From positions 1 through 64,000 of the forward strand of contig CAJTAL010000009.1 of assembly GCA_910574285.1 (NCBI GenBank): 64,000 nt of DNA, in the 5' to 3' direction. A program made the position numbers and the translations under genes. The notes under the pieces are model-generated. The model was not told the DNA's origin. It saw only the letters and a list, made by a program, of their open reading frames with translations, and did no database searches. Positions 9,105 to 18,542 of this stretch are shown here, piece after piece. The DNA comes from Lachnospiraceae bacterium. Its GTDB lineage: Bacteria > Bacillota > Clostridia > Lachnospirales > Lachnospiraceae. The stretch's first letter is position 1. Every line of letters starts with the position of its first letter.

Positions 9105-10328
9105 ATGGCTCGGAATGTGTATACAGTAAAGCAGGTCAATGCTTATATCAAGAATATGTTTACCCAGGACTATATGTTGAACCGTATCTATGTGAAAGGC
9201 GAGGTGTCAAATTGTAAGTATCATACCTCAGGACATATCTATTTCTCATTAAAGGATGGGTCTGGAACGATCGCCTGTGTTATGTTTGCCGGGCGGCGTG
9301 GCGGGCTCTCTTTTCGTATGCAGGAAGGACAGCAGGTCATCGTGCTCGGGGCAGTCAGCGTATATGAGAGAAGCGGCTCTTATCAGCTCTACGCACAGGA
9401 GATCAGGCCGGACGGCGAAGGTATTCTCTATGAACGTTTTCAGATGCTGAAAAGAGAGTTGGAAGAGATGGGAATGTTTGCCCCGGAATACAAGAAGACG
9501 ATTCCGGCATATGCAAAGCGTATCGGAATCGTGACGGCTCCGACGGGAGCGGCGATTCGTGATATCATGAACATTGCTTCCCGGAGAAATCCTTTTGTCC
9601 AGTTGATCCTGTATCCGGCACAGGTGCAGGGAGAAGGAGCGAAGGAGAGTATTGTCCGGGGGATACATATGCTCCAGGAGACGGATGTGGACGTGATGAT
9701 CGTGGGAAGAGGCGGCGGTTCCATCGAGGATCTGTGGGCATTTAATGAGGAAGAGGTGGCAAGGGCCATCTTCCAGTGCCGGATTCCGGTTATCTCTGCC
9801 GTCGGTCATGAGACGGATACAACGATTGCGGATTATGTGGCGGATCTGCGCGCGCCTACGCCTTCCGCGGCGGCGGAGCTGGCTGTCAGCGATTACCTGC
9901 AGACACAGATGCGGCTTAAGGAATATGAATTGCGGCTGAACCGTATCCTGGCACAGAAGCTTCAGATGGCGAAGCAGAAGATCCGGGAGTACGGTATGCG
10001 GCTTAAATACCTGCATCCCAGGTTCCGGCTGCAGGAACGGCAGCAGAGACTGGTTGATCTGGAGGATAGCCTGCGCAGGCTGATGGAGGAGAAGGTACGG
10101 GATTCACGGCACAGGCTCGCCGTCTATATGGAGGTCATCAGAGGGCTGTCGCCGATGGAGAAGTTAAACCACGGATATTCTTATGTTGCAGATGAAGAAG
10201 GAAATGTGGTCAGGAGTATCCGTCAGGTGAACCGTCAGGATAATCTGGATATATATGTTACGGACGGCTTGATTCGTGTGTCCGTAGAATCGGCAAAGGA
10301 GGTACGGCATGACCGGGAAGACAGATGA
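9105..10328 (+). CDS. xseA: Exodeoxyribonuclease VII large subunit
   Basis: The 407-aa catalytic subunit of exonuclease VII degrades single-stranded DNA from both ends. It has the N-terminal OB-fold (YIKNMFTQDYMLNRIYVKGEVSN, HIYFSLKDGSGTIACVMF), the central conserved block GIVTAPTGAAIRDIM, VGRGGGSIEDLWAFNEE and ISAVGHETDTTIADYVADLRAPTPSAAAE, followed by coiled-coil helices. GGAGGGAATC precedes the ATG. It overlaps xseB by 20 bases. In Bacillus folD lies between nusB and xseA; here that position is empty and folD is found near 41.5 kb. Confidence 0.97.
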   Translation: MARNVYTVKQVNAYIKNMFTQDYMLNRIYVKGEVSNCKYHTSGHIYFSLKDGSGTIACVMFAGRRGGLSFRMQEGQQVIVLGAVSVYERSGSYQLYAQEIRPDGEGILYERFQMLKRELEEMGMFAPEYKKTIPAYAKRIGIVTAPTGAAIRDIMNIASRRNPFVQLILYPAQVQGEGAKESIVRGIHMLQETDVDVMIVGRGGGSIEDLWAFNEEEVARAIFQCRIPVISAVGHETDTTIADYVADLRAPTPSAAAELAVSDYLQTQMRLKEYELRLNRILAQKLQMAKQKIREYGMRLKYLHPRFRLQERQQRLVDLEDSLRRLMEEKVRDSRHRLAVYMEVIRGLSPMEKLNHGYSYVADEEGNVVRSIRQVNRQDNLDIYVTDGLIRVSVESAKEVRHDREDR

Positions 10329-10536
10329 AAAGGAAGAGATCGGTCTGGAGGAGCTTTTTGAACGGCTGGAGGCGACGATTCACAGTATGGAGGAAGAGAA
10401 TATATCTCTGGAAGATTCCTTCCGGCTCTATCATGAGGGAATCGATATATTAAAGAATTGTAATGACAGGATTGATGAAGTGGAGAAGAAGATGCTGATC
10501 CTGGATGAAGAGGGTGGGTTACATGAGTTCGAATAA
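10309..10536 (+). CDS. xseB: Exodeoxyribonuclease VII small subunit
   Basis: A 75-aa helical protein with the family pattern LEELFERLEATIHSMEEENISLEDSFRLYHEGIDILKNCN, split here by typical spacing for XseB. It binds the XseA coiled coil to form active exonuclease VII. An AAAGGAGGT ribosome binding site lies inside the end of xseA and the two genes overlap by 20 bases. Its own end overlaps ispA by 14 bases. Confidence 0.93.
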   Translation: MTGKTDEKEEIGLEELFERLEATIHSMEEENISLEDSFRLYHEGIDILKNCNDRIDEVEKKMLILDEEGGLHEFE

Positions 10537-11425
10537 TGATTTTCAGGCTCAGATGGAGCGTAAAGTCCGAAAGATTGAAGAGATATTACAGGAATATCTT
10601 CCGCGGCAGAGAGGATATCAGAGTATTATTATGGAGGCGATGAGCTATAGTCTTCTGGCAGGGGGGAAAAGGCTTCGTCCGATGCTGATGATGGAAGCCT
10701 TCCGTCTGTACAACGGTTCGTCGAAAGCGCTGCGTCCGTTCATGGCGGCGATTGAGATGATCCATACTTATTCGCTGGTGCATGACGATCTGCCTGCCAT
10801 GGATAACGACGATTACAGGCGCGGCAGAAAAACGACGCATGTCGTCTATGGTGAGGATATGGGGATCCTGGCGGGGGACGCGCTGCTTAATTATGCTTTT
10901 GAGACGGCGTTCAAGGCATTCGTGACGGATCCTGAGAACAGTCTTCTGACCGGGAGAGCGCTGACTGTTCTTGGGGAGAAAGCGGGAATCTACGGTATGA
11001 TCGGCGGGCAGGTTATCGACGTCAGGGAGACAGGGCACAGTGTCTCAAAGGATATGCTGGATACGATATATAAGCTTAAGACTTCCGCGCTGATCGAGGC
11101 GTCTATGATGATTGGGGCGATCCTGGGCGGTGTTTCCGAAGAGGAAGTAAAGAAGGTAGAAAAGATAGCGGAATATGTAGGGAAAGCATTCCAGATACAG
11201 GACGATATCCTGGATGTGGAAAGCACAGCGGAAGTGTTGGGCAAACCGATCCGCAGTGATGAGAAGAATGATAAGACGACGTATGTGACACTGCTGGGGC
11301 TTGAAGGGGCTAAGAAGGAAGTCGAGAAGCTGTCAGATGAGGCGATTCGTCTTCTTCATAAATTATCCGGCGAGAATGAATATCTGGAACGCCTGTTATT
11401 ATGGCTGGTTCATAGGAACAGGTAG
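10523..11425 (+). CDS. ispA: Farnesyl diphosphate synthase (polyprenyl synthetase)
   Basis: A 300-aa class I trans-prenyltransferase that condenses isopentenyl diphosphate with allylic diphosphates to give geranyl/farnesyl diphosphate. The first aspartate motif is HDDLPAMDNDDYRRG and the second QIQDDILDVE; GGKRLRPML is the substrate-binding Lys/Arg motif. The ATG at 10523 has GAGGGTGGG just upstream and is preferred to the ATG at 10505. It lies between xseB and dxs, the classical isoprenoid gene order in Firmicutes. Confidence 0.95.
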   Translation: MSSNNDFQAQMERKVRKIEEILQEYLPRQRGYQSIIMEAMSYSLLAGGKRLRPMLMMEAFRLYNGSSKALRPFMAAIEMIHTYSLVHDDLPAMDNDDYRRGRKTTHVVYGEDMGILAGDALLNYAFETAFKAFVTDPENSLLTGRALTVLGEKAGIYGMIGGQVIDVRETGHSVSKDMLDTIYKLKTSALIEASMMIGAILGGVSEEEVKKVEKIAEYVGKAFQIQDDILDVESTAEVLGKPIRSDEKNDKTTYVTLLGLEGAKKEVEKLSDEAIRLLHKLSGENEYLERLLLWLVHRNR

Positions 11426-11438
11426 AGAGGGATCTGAG

Positions 11439-13343
11439 ATGTTAGAGAGGATACAAAGAGAAAATGATATCAAGGAACTGAATCTGGAAGAGTTAGAGGA
11501 TCTGGCAGAAGAGATCCGTCAATTTCTGATAGAAAAGATCAGTAAGAGCGGGGGGCATCTTGCGTCTAATCTGGGAGTAGTAGAGCTTACGATGGCGATG
11601 CATCTGGTATTTCGGCTGCCGGAGGATAAGATTATCTGGGATGTGGGGCATCAGTCCTATACGCATAAACTGCTGACCGGAAGGAAAGATGGTTTTGACG
11701 GACTGCGTAAATACGGCGGTATGAGCGGATTCCCCAAAAGAAAAGAGAGCGCCTGCGACGCATTCGATACAGGGCATAGTTCTACTTCTATATCTGCCGG
11801 GCTGGGTTATGTACATGCCAGAGATCTGAAGGGAGAAGATTATAGTGTGGTCTCTGTGATCGGGGACGGATCGCTGACGGGCGGAATGGCATACGAGGCA
11901 TTGAATAACGCATCGACGCTGGAGACGAATTTTATCATTGTATTGAACGATAATCACATGTCCATTTCGGAGAATATCGGCGGTATGTCCAAGTATCTGG
12001 CAGGGCTTCGGACGGCGGATATCTACACCGGTCTTAAGAAAGGCGTCACCAACGCTTTGCACAGGGTGCCGGTGGTGGGGGACGACCTGATCAAACAGAT
12101 CCGTAAGACAAAGAGCAGTATCAAACAGTTGGTAGTACCGGGAATGTTGTTTGAAGATATGGGAATTACTTATTTCGGACCGATTCCCGGGCATAATATT
12201 CCTGCGCTGTGCCGGGCTCTGCGGGAAGCGCGTAAGGTAGAAGGCCCGGTTCTTCTCCATGTTATGACGGAGAAAGGAAAAGGATACGAACCGGCGGAGA
12301 AGAGGCCGGATAAATTCCATGGAATCGGACCCTTCAGAATCGAGACCGGTGAACCGGAGACGCCGAAGAAGAAGGATACTTACACGGATGTATTCGGAAA
12401 GGTGCTCTGTGACGAGGCCAGGCATCGTCCGGAGATTGCCGCGATTACGGCTGCCATGGCGGATGGAACAGGGCTTGGGAGATTCAGGCAGCTCTATCCC
12501 CGGAGGTTTTTTGATGTAGGGATTGCGGAGGCGCATGGGGCGACATTTGCCGCGGGACTTGCGGCAGGCGGGATCCGCCCGGTCTTCGCCGTCTATTCTT
12601 CTTTCCTGCAGCGTGCATATGATCAGTTAATCCATGACGTGGCTCTTCAGAATCTTCCGGTAGTCTTTGCAGTGGACCGGGCAGGCCTGGTTGGAAGCGA
12701 CGGAGAGACGCATCAGGGGATCTTTGACCTGTCTTATCTAAGCAGCATTCCCAATATGACGGTGATGTCGCCGAAGCATAAATGGGAGCTGGCAGACATG
12801 CTCCGTTTCGCGTTTACATGCCATGGGCCTGTTGCCGTGCGCTATCCCCGCGGAGAGGCATTTGACCGATATGAGGAATTCCGCGCGCCTGTGGAGTATG
12901 GAAAAAGTGAGATGCTATATCAGGAGTCGGAGATAGCGGTTCTGTGTGTCGGCCATATGTTCGAAGAGGCTCTTCGTGTCCGCGAGCTGTTAAAGGAGCA
13001 GGGCTGTCCCTGTACGCTGGTGAACGCGAGATTTGTAAAGCCTCTCGACGAAGACATGATCGACAGTCTGTGCCGCGGCCATCGGCTGATCGTAACGATT
13101 GAGGAGAACGTGCAGACCGGCGGGTTTGGAGAACATGTGATGGAGTATGTCTGTAGAAAGGGTACGGCGGCAAAGGTTCTTCCGCTGGCGCTTCCGGATG
13201 ATTATGTAGAGCATGGGAGCATTCAGGCTCTTCGGAAAGAGACCGGGCTTGATGCAGAAACCATGGCAGAGAGAATCCGAAGACAGTATGAGAGTATGCG
13301 TGCATACGAATCAGAGATTACGCGGTTACAGGAGCAGATATGA
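11439..13343 (+). CDS. dxs: 1-deoxy-D-xylulose-5-phosphate synthase
   Basis: The first enzyme of the MEP isoprenoid pathway condenses pyruvate and glyceraldehyde 3-phosphate using thiamine diphosphate. Length is 634 aa. The TPP-binding motif GDGSLTGGMAYEALNNAS...NDNHMSISEN is intact, as are GHQSYTHKLLTGR in the N-terminal domain and the active-site FFDVGIAEAHGATFAAGLA of the second domain. The ATG at 11439 has AGAGAGG upstream and follows ispA by 13 bases. The stop TGA overlaps the ATG of tlyA. Confidence 0.97.
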   Translation: MLERIQRENDIKELNLEELEDLAEEIRQFLIEKISKSGGHLASNLGVVELTMAMHLVFRLPEDKIIWDVGHQSYTHKLLTGRKDGFDGLRKYGGMSGFPKRKESACDAFDTGHSSTSISAGLGYVHARDLKGEDYSVVSVIGDGSLTGGMAYEALNNASTLETNFIIVLNDNHMSISENIGGMSKYLAGLRTADIYTGLKKGVTNALHRVPVVGDDLIKQIRKTKSSIKQLVVPGMLFEDMGITYFGPIPGHNIPALCRALREARKVEGPVLLHVMTEKGKGYEPAEKRPDKFHGIGPFRIETGEPETPKKKDTYTDVFGKVLCDEARHRPEIAAITAAMADGTGLGRFRQLYPRRFFDVGIAEAHGATFAAGLAAGGIRPVFAVYSSFLQRAYDQLIHDVALQNLPVVFAVDRAGLVGSDGETHQGIFDLSYLSSIPNMTVMSPKHKWELADMLRFAFTCHGPVAVRYPRGEAFDRYEEFRAPVEYGKSEMLYQESEIAVLCVGHMFEEALRVRELLKEQGCPCTLVNARFVKPLDEDMIDSLCRGHRLIVTIEENVQTGGFGEHVMEYVCRKGTAAKVLPLALPDDYVEHGSIQALRKETGLDAETMAERIRRQYESMRAYESEITRLQEQI

Positions 13344-14149
13344 AAGAGCGTTTAGACATATTATTGGTAAAGAGGAATCTGGCAGCTTCCCGCGAGAAAG
13401 CGAAAGCGATCATCATGTCCGGCAACGTCTTCGTGGAGGGACAGAGGGAAGATAAGGCAGGTTCTTCTTTTGAGGAATCAGTTCAGATTGAGGTAAGAGG
13501 GCATACGCTTCCGTATGTCAGCAGGGGAGGTTTGAAACTTGAGAAAGCGCTTGCGGATTTTGACGTGACCGTTGCAGGAAAAGTCTGTACCGACGTAGGC
13601 GCTTCTACGGGAGGATTTACGGACTGTATGCTCAAGAACGGGGCATTGAAAGTCTATGCAATTGATGTGGGAAGAGGGCAGTTGGATTGGAAGCTCCGTC
13701 AGGATGAGAGAGTTGTCTGTATGGAGAAGACGAATATCCGCTATGTAACGCCGGAAGATATCGGAGAACCCATTGATTTTTCCTCCATCGACGTTTCTTT
13801 TATCTCTCTTTCTAAAGTACTGCCTGCTGTCTGCCGTTATCTGAAGGATCAGGGACAGGTCGTCGCCCTGATCAAACCGCAATTTGAAGCCGGTCGGGAG
13901 AAGGTCGGGAAAAAAGGCGTCGTGCGGGAGAAGAGTACACATATTGAAGTGATTGAAGCCGTGGCGGGGTATGCCCTGTCTGCAGGATTCGCGGTTCTGA
14001 ATCTGGATTTTTCTCCCATCAAGGGTCCGGAAGGGAATATTGAATATCTTGTGCATCTGGAAAAATGGCAGGAAGAATGCAGGATAGCAGAAGAAATAGA
14101 TATACGGGAAACCGTAGAACGGGCGTTTGACACTCTGTCAAAAAAATAA
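13340..14149 (+). CDS. tlyA: TlyA/YqxC family rRNA methyltransferase
   Basis: A 269-aa protein with an N-terminal S4 RNA-binding domain (ERLDILLVKRNLAASREKAK) and an FtsJ-like SAM-dependent methyltransferase domain (DVGASTGGFTDCMLKNGA, VALIKPQFEAGREKVGKKG). Family members 2'-O-methylate rRNA; the old name hemolysin A is misleading. It overlaps dxs by ATGA, indicating coupling, and lies in the place of Bacillus yqxC. Confidence 0.92.
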   Translation: MKERLDILLVKRNLAASREKAKAIIMSGNVFVEGQREDKAGSSFEESVQIEVRGHTLPYVSRGGLKLEKALADFDVTVAGKVCTDVGASTGGFTDCMLKNGALKVYAIDVGRGQLDWKLRQDERVVCMEKTNIRYVTPEDIGEPIDFSSIDVSFISLSKVLPAVCRYLKDQGQVVALIKPQFEAGREKVGKKGVVREKSTHIEVIEAVAGYALSAGFAVLNLDFSPIKGPEGNIEYLVHLEKWQEECRIAEEIDIRETVERAFDTLSKK

Positions 14150-14165
14150 AAGGAACGGATTGGAT

Positions 14166-14999
14166 ATGAATAGATTTTTGATTGTCACAAATGACGGAAA
14201 GGATAGGGAATATGCGGTTACCAGGCGGGTGACAGGTCTTTTGGAGGCGGCGGGAAGAGAATGTATCTTGTGCAAGAAGGATGAACATAAGAAGATTGTC
14301 CGTGAGTTTGTAGCCGGGGATTTTGACTGTGTGATCGTGATCGGAGGAGACGGAAGCCTGATTGAGGTGGCGAGATTGTTCCTGGGGAGAGATATTCCGA
14401 TTCTGGGGATCAATATGGGGACGCTTGGGTACCTGACGGAAGTGGAAGTAGGGCATATTGAAGAAGCGGCTGCCCGGCTTCTTGCAGGCGATTTTGAGCT
14501 TGAGAAACGGATGATGTTAGAAGGAAACTTCAAAGATCATAAGACGGATGTAGCCCTCAACGATATCGTCGTATCGAGAAAAGGAGAGCTGCACATCATT
14601 CATTTCCGGTTATATGTGAACGGAGAGCTTCTGAACGATTATGAAGCAGACGGAGTCGTCCTGTCTACGCCTACGGGGTCTACCGCTTATAATCTGTCGG
14701 CAGGGGGGCCGATCGTGGAGCCTACGGCTTCTCTGATCGTAGTCACGCCGATCTGTTCTCATGCATTGAATACAAGGAGTATTATTCTTTCCTCAGAGGA
14801 TGAGATCGAGATCGAGATCGGGCTTGGGCGGAACGGATCCAGGGAAGAAGTCTATGTAACGTTTGACGGCGCGGATACCGTGACCCTGCAGACAGGGGAC
14901 AGAGTATCGGTGCGCAGGTCAGAGGCGTCAACAATATTTATGAAGTTAAGCAAAGTCAGCTTTTTAGAGACATTACGCAAAAAGATGAAAGGAAATTGA
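14166..14999 (+). CDS. nadK: NAD kinase
   Basis: This 277-aa enzyme phosphorylates NAD to NADP. The key motifs are VIGGDGSLIEVAR (the GGDGS loop), the ALNDIVVSR segment and LSTPTGSTAYNLSAGGP, all diagnostic. The ATG at 14166 follows AAAAGGAACGG; the ATG 39 bases upstream lies inside tlyA without a ribosome binding site. It is placed between tlyA and argR, as is common in Clostridia. Confidence 0.95.
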   Translation: MNRFLIVTNDGKDREYAVTRRVTGLLEAAGRECILCKKDEHKKIVREFVAGDFDCVIVIGGDGSLIEVARLFLGRDIPILGINMGTLGYLTEVEVGHIEEAAARLLAGDFELEKRMMLEGNFKDHKTDVALNDIVVSRKGELHIIHFRLYVNGELLNDYEADGVVLSTPTGSTAYNLSAGGPIVEPTASLIVVTPICSHALNTRSIILSSEDEIEIEIGLGRNGSREEVYVTFDGADTVTLQTGDRVSVRRSEASTIFMKLSKVSFLETLRKKMKGN

Positions 15000-15003
15000 C
15001 ATC

Positions 15004-15453
15004 ATGAAGGGAAACAGGCATGCAAAGATCATTGAGCTGATCCGCAAAAACAACATAGAGACGCAGGAGGAACTGGCAGAACATCTGAACCGGGAAGGAT
15101 TCCGGGTGACGCAGGCAACGGTATCAAGGGATATCAGGGATCTTAAGCTTACGAAAGTTCCGGACGAGAGCGGAAAGCAGCGGTATGCTCCGCATCCGGG
15201 AGATGAAAACAACATGAGCGAGAAATATATGCGGATATTAAAAGACGGATATGTCTCCATGGACATGGCGCAGAATATCCTGGTCATCAAGACGGTATCC
15301 GGGATGGCGATGGCTGTATGCGCCGCGGTCGACGCTATGAAGTGGAATGAAGTAGTGGGAAGCATCGCCGGCGACGATACGATTATGTGTGCGATCCGAA
15401 GTGTTGAAGACACGGCAAAGGTGATGGATAAGATCAGAAAGATTGTGTTGTAA
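15004..15453 (+). CDS. argR: Arginine repressor
   Basis: A 149-aa ArgR with N-terminal winged helix (RHAKIIELIRKNNIETQEEL, FRVTQATVSRDIRDLKL) and a C-terminal arginine-binding, oligomerisation domain (VSGMAMAVCAAVDAMKW, VGSIAGDDTIMC). It represses arginine biosynthesis and activates catabolism in other Firmicutes. It starts 4 bases after nadK. No arginine genes are visible in this window; its place before recN is the conserved Firmicutes arrangement. Confidence 0.96.
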   Translation: MKGNRHAKIIELIRKNNIETQEELAEHLNREGFRVTQATVSRDIRDLKLTKVPDESGKQRYAPHPGDENNMSEKYMRILKDGYVSMDMAQNILVIKTVSGMAMAVCAAVDAMKWNEVVGSIAGDDTIMCAIRSVEDTAKVMDKIRKIVL

Positions 15454-15503
15454 CTTATTTTTCGCTGTATCAGGAATAACAGGGGTACGTGACAGGAGGC
15501 AGA

Positions 15504-17183
15504 ATGTTACAGAATTTACATGTGAAGAATCTGGCGTTGATCGATGAGATAGAGGTGGAATTCAAAGACGGGCTTAACATCCTCACCGGGGAGACCGGTG
15601 CGGGAAAGTCGATTATCCTGGGGTCCGTAGGTCTTGCCCTGGGAGGACGCTATACGAAAGATATCTTAAGGCAGGGCGCGGATTATGGGTTCGTGGAACT
15701 GACTTTTCAAGTGGAAGATGAACGTCAGATCAGACAGTTGAAGGAACTGGATATCTATCCGGAGGAAGGATGCGTGGTGATGAGCCGGAGGCTGATGGAG
15801 AAGAGAAGTGTCAGCAGGATTAACGGCGAGACGGTGCAGATTGCCGTTCTTAAAGAGGTTGCTTCCATATTGATTGATATTCACGGACAGCATGAGCATC
15901 AGTCTTTATTGTATAAGAAGAACCATCTGGGTATTGTCGATGCATTCGCAAGAGACATGATCGGCGACGTGAAGCAAAAAGTTTTTCTTGCGCACAAGGA
16001 TTATAAGGCGTGTGAGAAGGAATTAAAGGAGAATGTGACAGATGAGTCACAGAGAGCCAAGGAAGTATCGTTCCTTGAGTTCGAAGTAGAAGAGATCAGG
16101 GATGCCGATCTGAAGCCGGGAGAGGATGAAGATCTGGAGGAACTGTACCGCCGCATGGTGAACAGTAAGAGAATTACCGAATGCGTGGGGGAGACATATC
16201 TCTATACCAGCGAGGGAAACGAGAGCGCAAGCGAGAACTTAAGCCGGGGGATCCGTGCGCTCTCAGAGATCATAGAGTATGATGAGAAAGCATCCGGACT
16301 CTATGACCAGTTGGTCGAGGTCGACAGTCTTCTGAATGACTTTAACCGGGAACTTTCAGATTACGCGGATGAATGTGAGTTCTCAGATGAGGAATTCCAC
16401 GATACGGAGAGCCGTCTGAATGAGATCAATCATCTGAAGACTAAGTATGGAAACACGATCGAAGAGATCCTTGCGTATTGCGCCGGACAGGAGAAACGGC
16501 TTACCATTCTTAAGGATTATGACCAGTATATAGAAGGACTGCGCCGGAAAGCGGCGGAGGCGGAAGAGGAATTAAAGAAGCAGGCAAAGAAGCTGTCAAC
16601 GCTTCGAAGAAAGCAGGCAAAGATACTCGAGAAAGCAATCGAGGACGGATTGAAGGACTTGAATTTTGAAAATGTTCAATTCGGGATCAGGTTTGAGAAT
16701 GCAAAGGATTATACGGCGGAAGGAATCGACGATGTGGAGTTCATGATATCCCTGAATCCCGGGCAGCCGCTTAAGTCCCTGGCAGGCGTCGCGTCAGGCG
16801 GTGAATTGTCAAGGATTATGCTGGCGATTAAGACTGTTATGGCGAAGAGGGACGATATAGAGACACTGATCTTTGACGAGATAGACGTAGGGATCAGCGG
16901 CAGGACGGCTCAGAAGGTATCGGAAAAGATGGCGCTTATCGGCAGGAACCATCAGGTGATCTGTATCACACATCTGGCACAGATCGCGGCTATGGCCGAT
17001 CATCATTATCTGATCGAAAAGGTTACGCAGAAGGGAGAGACGCGCACAGATATCCGGGAACTGGGTGAAGAGCAGTCCATCCAGGAACTTGCAAGAATCC
17101 TGGGGGGAGCGAAGATTACAGATACAGTGATTCGAAGCGCCGTCGAGATGAGAGAAATCGCCAAAGCAAACATAGGAGAGTGA
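15504..17183 (+). CDS. recN: DNA repair protein RecN
   Basis: A 559-aa SMC-like ATPase that acts early at DNA double-strand breaks. It has the N-terminal Walker A GETGAGKSIILG, a central coiled coil (about 160-370), and the C-terminal signature LKSLAGVASGGELSRIMLAI with Walker B TLIFDEIDVGISG. The ATG at 15504 has AGGAGG at 15494-15499 and is preferred to the GTG at 15489. A strong terminator follows, so the long run that begins near 8.2 kb probably ends here. Confidence 0.96.
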   Translation: MLQNLHVKNLALIDEIEVEFKDGLNILTGETGAGKSIILGSVGLALGGRYTKDILRQGADYGFVELTFQVEDERQIRQLKELDIYPEEGCVVMSRRLMEKRSVSRINGETVQIAVLKEVASILIDIHGQHEHQSLLYKKNHLGIVDAFARDMIGDVKQKVFLAHKDYKACEKELKENVTDESQRAKEVSFLEFEVEEIRDADLKPGEDEDLEELYRRMVNSKRITECVGETYLYTSEGNESASENLSRGIRALSEIIEYDEKASGLYDQLVEVDSLLNDFNRELSDYADECEFSDEEFHDTESRLNEINHLKTKYGNTIEEILAYCAGQEKRLTILKDYDQYIEGLRRKAAEAEEELKKQAKKLSTLRRKQAKILEKAIEDGLKDLNFENVQFGIRFENAKDYTAEGIDDVEFMISLNPGQPLKSLAGVASGGELSRIMLAIKTVMAKRDDIETLIFDEIDVGISGRTAQKVSEKMALIGRNHQVICITHLAQIAAMADHHYLIEKVTQKGETRTDIRELGEEQSIQELARILGGAKITDTVIRSAVEMREIAKANIGE

Positions 17184-17244
17184 GCGGCCTTTATATCGGA
17201 AACGGAATAAAATATTTTGAGTAAAATCTTAAAAACTATCACAT

Positions 17245-17285
17245 AATAAGACAGATATCAAATCCGGATATCTGTCTTATTTTAT
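17245..17285 (+). terminator. Intrinsic terminator after recN
   Basis: A perfect 15-bp stem (17245-17259 with 17267-17281) encloses a 7-base loop and runs into TTTTAT. The 176-bp gap to spoIVB otherwise shows no clear vegetative promoter. A forespore-type promoter is likely from family knowledge but I could not place one. Confidence 0.85.
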
Positions 17286-17359
17286 ATGTGTGACTGACTT
17301 TCCCGGGTAATGAGCCGGTCATGCATATGTTCTTACTACAAAAAAGCGAGGTTTTTAAG

Positions 17360-18427
17360 ATGAGAAAATACTGGTATCGCAGAATCTTAATCATGATTGT
17401 TGTATTCTTGTTTACCGTTGGAGGCGGTTACTATCTGGAAGAATTTCAGCAGAATAAACTTAAGGCTGAGGTGAACGCGAAGACCTCCTCGGAAAATATG
17501 GTAATTCCCGGCGGGATGCCCATCGGTATCTATCTGGAGACAGAAGGAGTCATGATTCTTGGGACAGATTCCATTACGGCGGAGGACGGAATGGATTATG
17601 AGCCGGCGGCCAACCTTGTGAAAGCCGGAGATTATATTGTTGCAATAAATAATCAGGCCATTGACGACAAATCAGAATTGATTGAGGCGGTTAACCGTCT
17701 TGAGGATCAGGATGCTGTCCTCAGAGTGCGCAGGGGAGAACAGTACATGAACATACGGGTCAAACCGGTGAAACAAAACGCAAAGGAGACGAAACTGGGA
17801 ATCTGGGTAAGAGACAATGCCCAGGGGCTTGGAACCATCACATTCTTGGATACAGGAAGCAGATTCGGCGCGCTTGGACATGGAATCCACGATACAGATA
17901 CGAATGAGCTGCTTAATATCCATGACGGAACGGTCTATGAGACCAGTATCAGAAACATTCAGAAGGGAGAAGACGGGATGCCCGGAGGAATGGAAGGGAT
18001 TATCGTCTATAATAACTATAATATCCTGGGAGAGATCTCGAAGAATACGGATTGCGGGATATTCGGGACCATAGACCGGATTGATACACTGTTCAAGGAT
18101 CAGACGCCGATTGAGACGGCGGACAGAGATGAGATTGAAGAAGGTCCGGCGGTCATACGGTGCACGGTAGAGGGAAACGTGGAGAATTATGATATTCGTA
18201 TTACAAAAGTTGACAAAAATACGGATGAAGTGAATAAGGGAATCGTCATCGAAGTAACTGATGAAAAGCTCCTTGCCCTGACAGGGGGAATCGTGCAGGG
18301 GATGAGCGGAAGCCCGATTATACAAAATGGAAAGTTAATCGGGGCAGTAACGCACGTATTTGTTCATGATTCTACGAAAGGATATGGAATTTTTATTGAA
18401 GATATGTTGAAAAATGTCGGAATTTAA
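17360..18427 (+). CDS. spoIVB: SpoIVB peptidase
   Basis: This 355-aa secreted serine protease (family S55) signals from forespore to mother cell and triggers pro-sigma-K processing in Bacillus. It has an N-terminal membrane anchor (about 7-24), a PDZ domain (about 50-125; GMDYEPAANLVKAGDYIVAI) and the C-terminal protease domain with the catalytic serine in GIVQGMSGSPIIQNGKLIGA. The ATG at 17360 follows GCGAGG; the upstream ATG at 17321 has no ribosome binding site. It lies directly before spo0A, as in nearly all spore formers. Confidence 0.94.
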   Translation: MRKYWYRRILIMIVVFLFTVGGGYYLEEFQQNKLKAEVNAKTSSENMVIPGGMPIGIYLETEGVMILGTDSITAEDGMDYEPAANLVKAGDYIVAINNQAIDDKSELIEAVNRLEDQDAVLRVRRGEQYMNIRVKPVKQNAKETKLGIWVRDNAQGLGTITFLDTGSRFGALGHGIHDTDTNELLNIHDGTVYETSIRNIQKGEDGMPGGMEGIIVYNNYNILGEISKNTDCGIFGTIDRIDTLFKDQTPIETADRDEIEEGPAVIRCTVEGNVENYDIRITKVDKNTDEVNKGIVIEVTDEKLLALTGGIVQGMSGSPIIQNGKLIGAVTHVFVHDSTKGYGIFIEDMLKNVGI

Positions 18428-18509
18428 AAAATATGTCGAAAAGAGGCAGAATTTAACGACAGTAATTTCTTGATTTAGCAACTGTCAGAATATATAATTT
18501 TACTCGACA
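18415..18509. promoter_or_regulatory. Cluster of Spo0A boxes before spo0A
   Basis: One perfect 0A box TGTCGAA lies at 18434-18440. Three single-mismatch sites surround it: TGTCGGA at 18415-18421, AACGACA at 18455-18461 and CTCGACA at 18503-18509 (the last two on the minus strand). This suggests that Spo0A regulates its own gene. Confidence 0.65.
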
Positions 18510-18542
18510 GCTTTTGATGAAAGGAAGGGAGGCATTACATGA

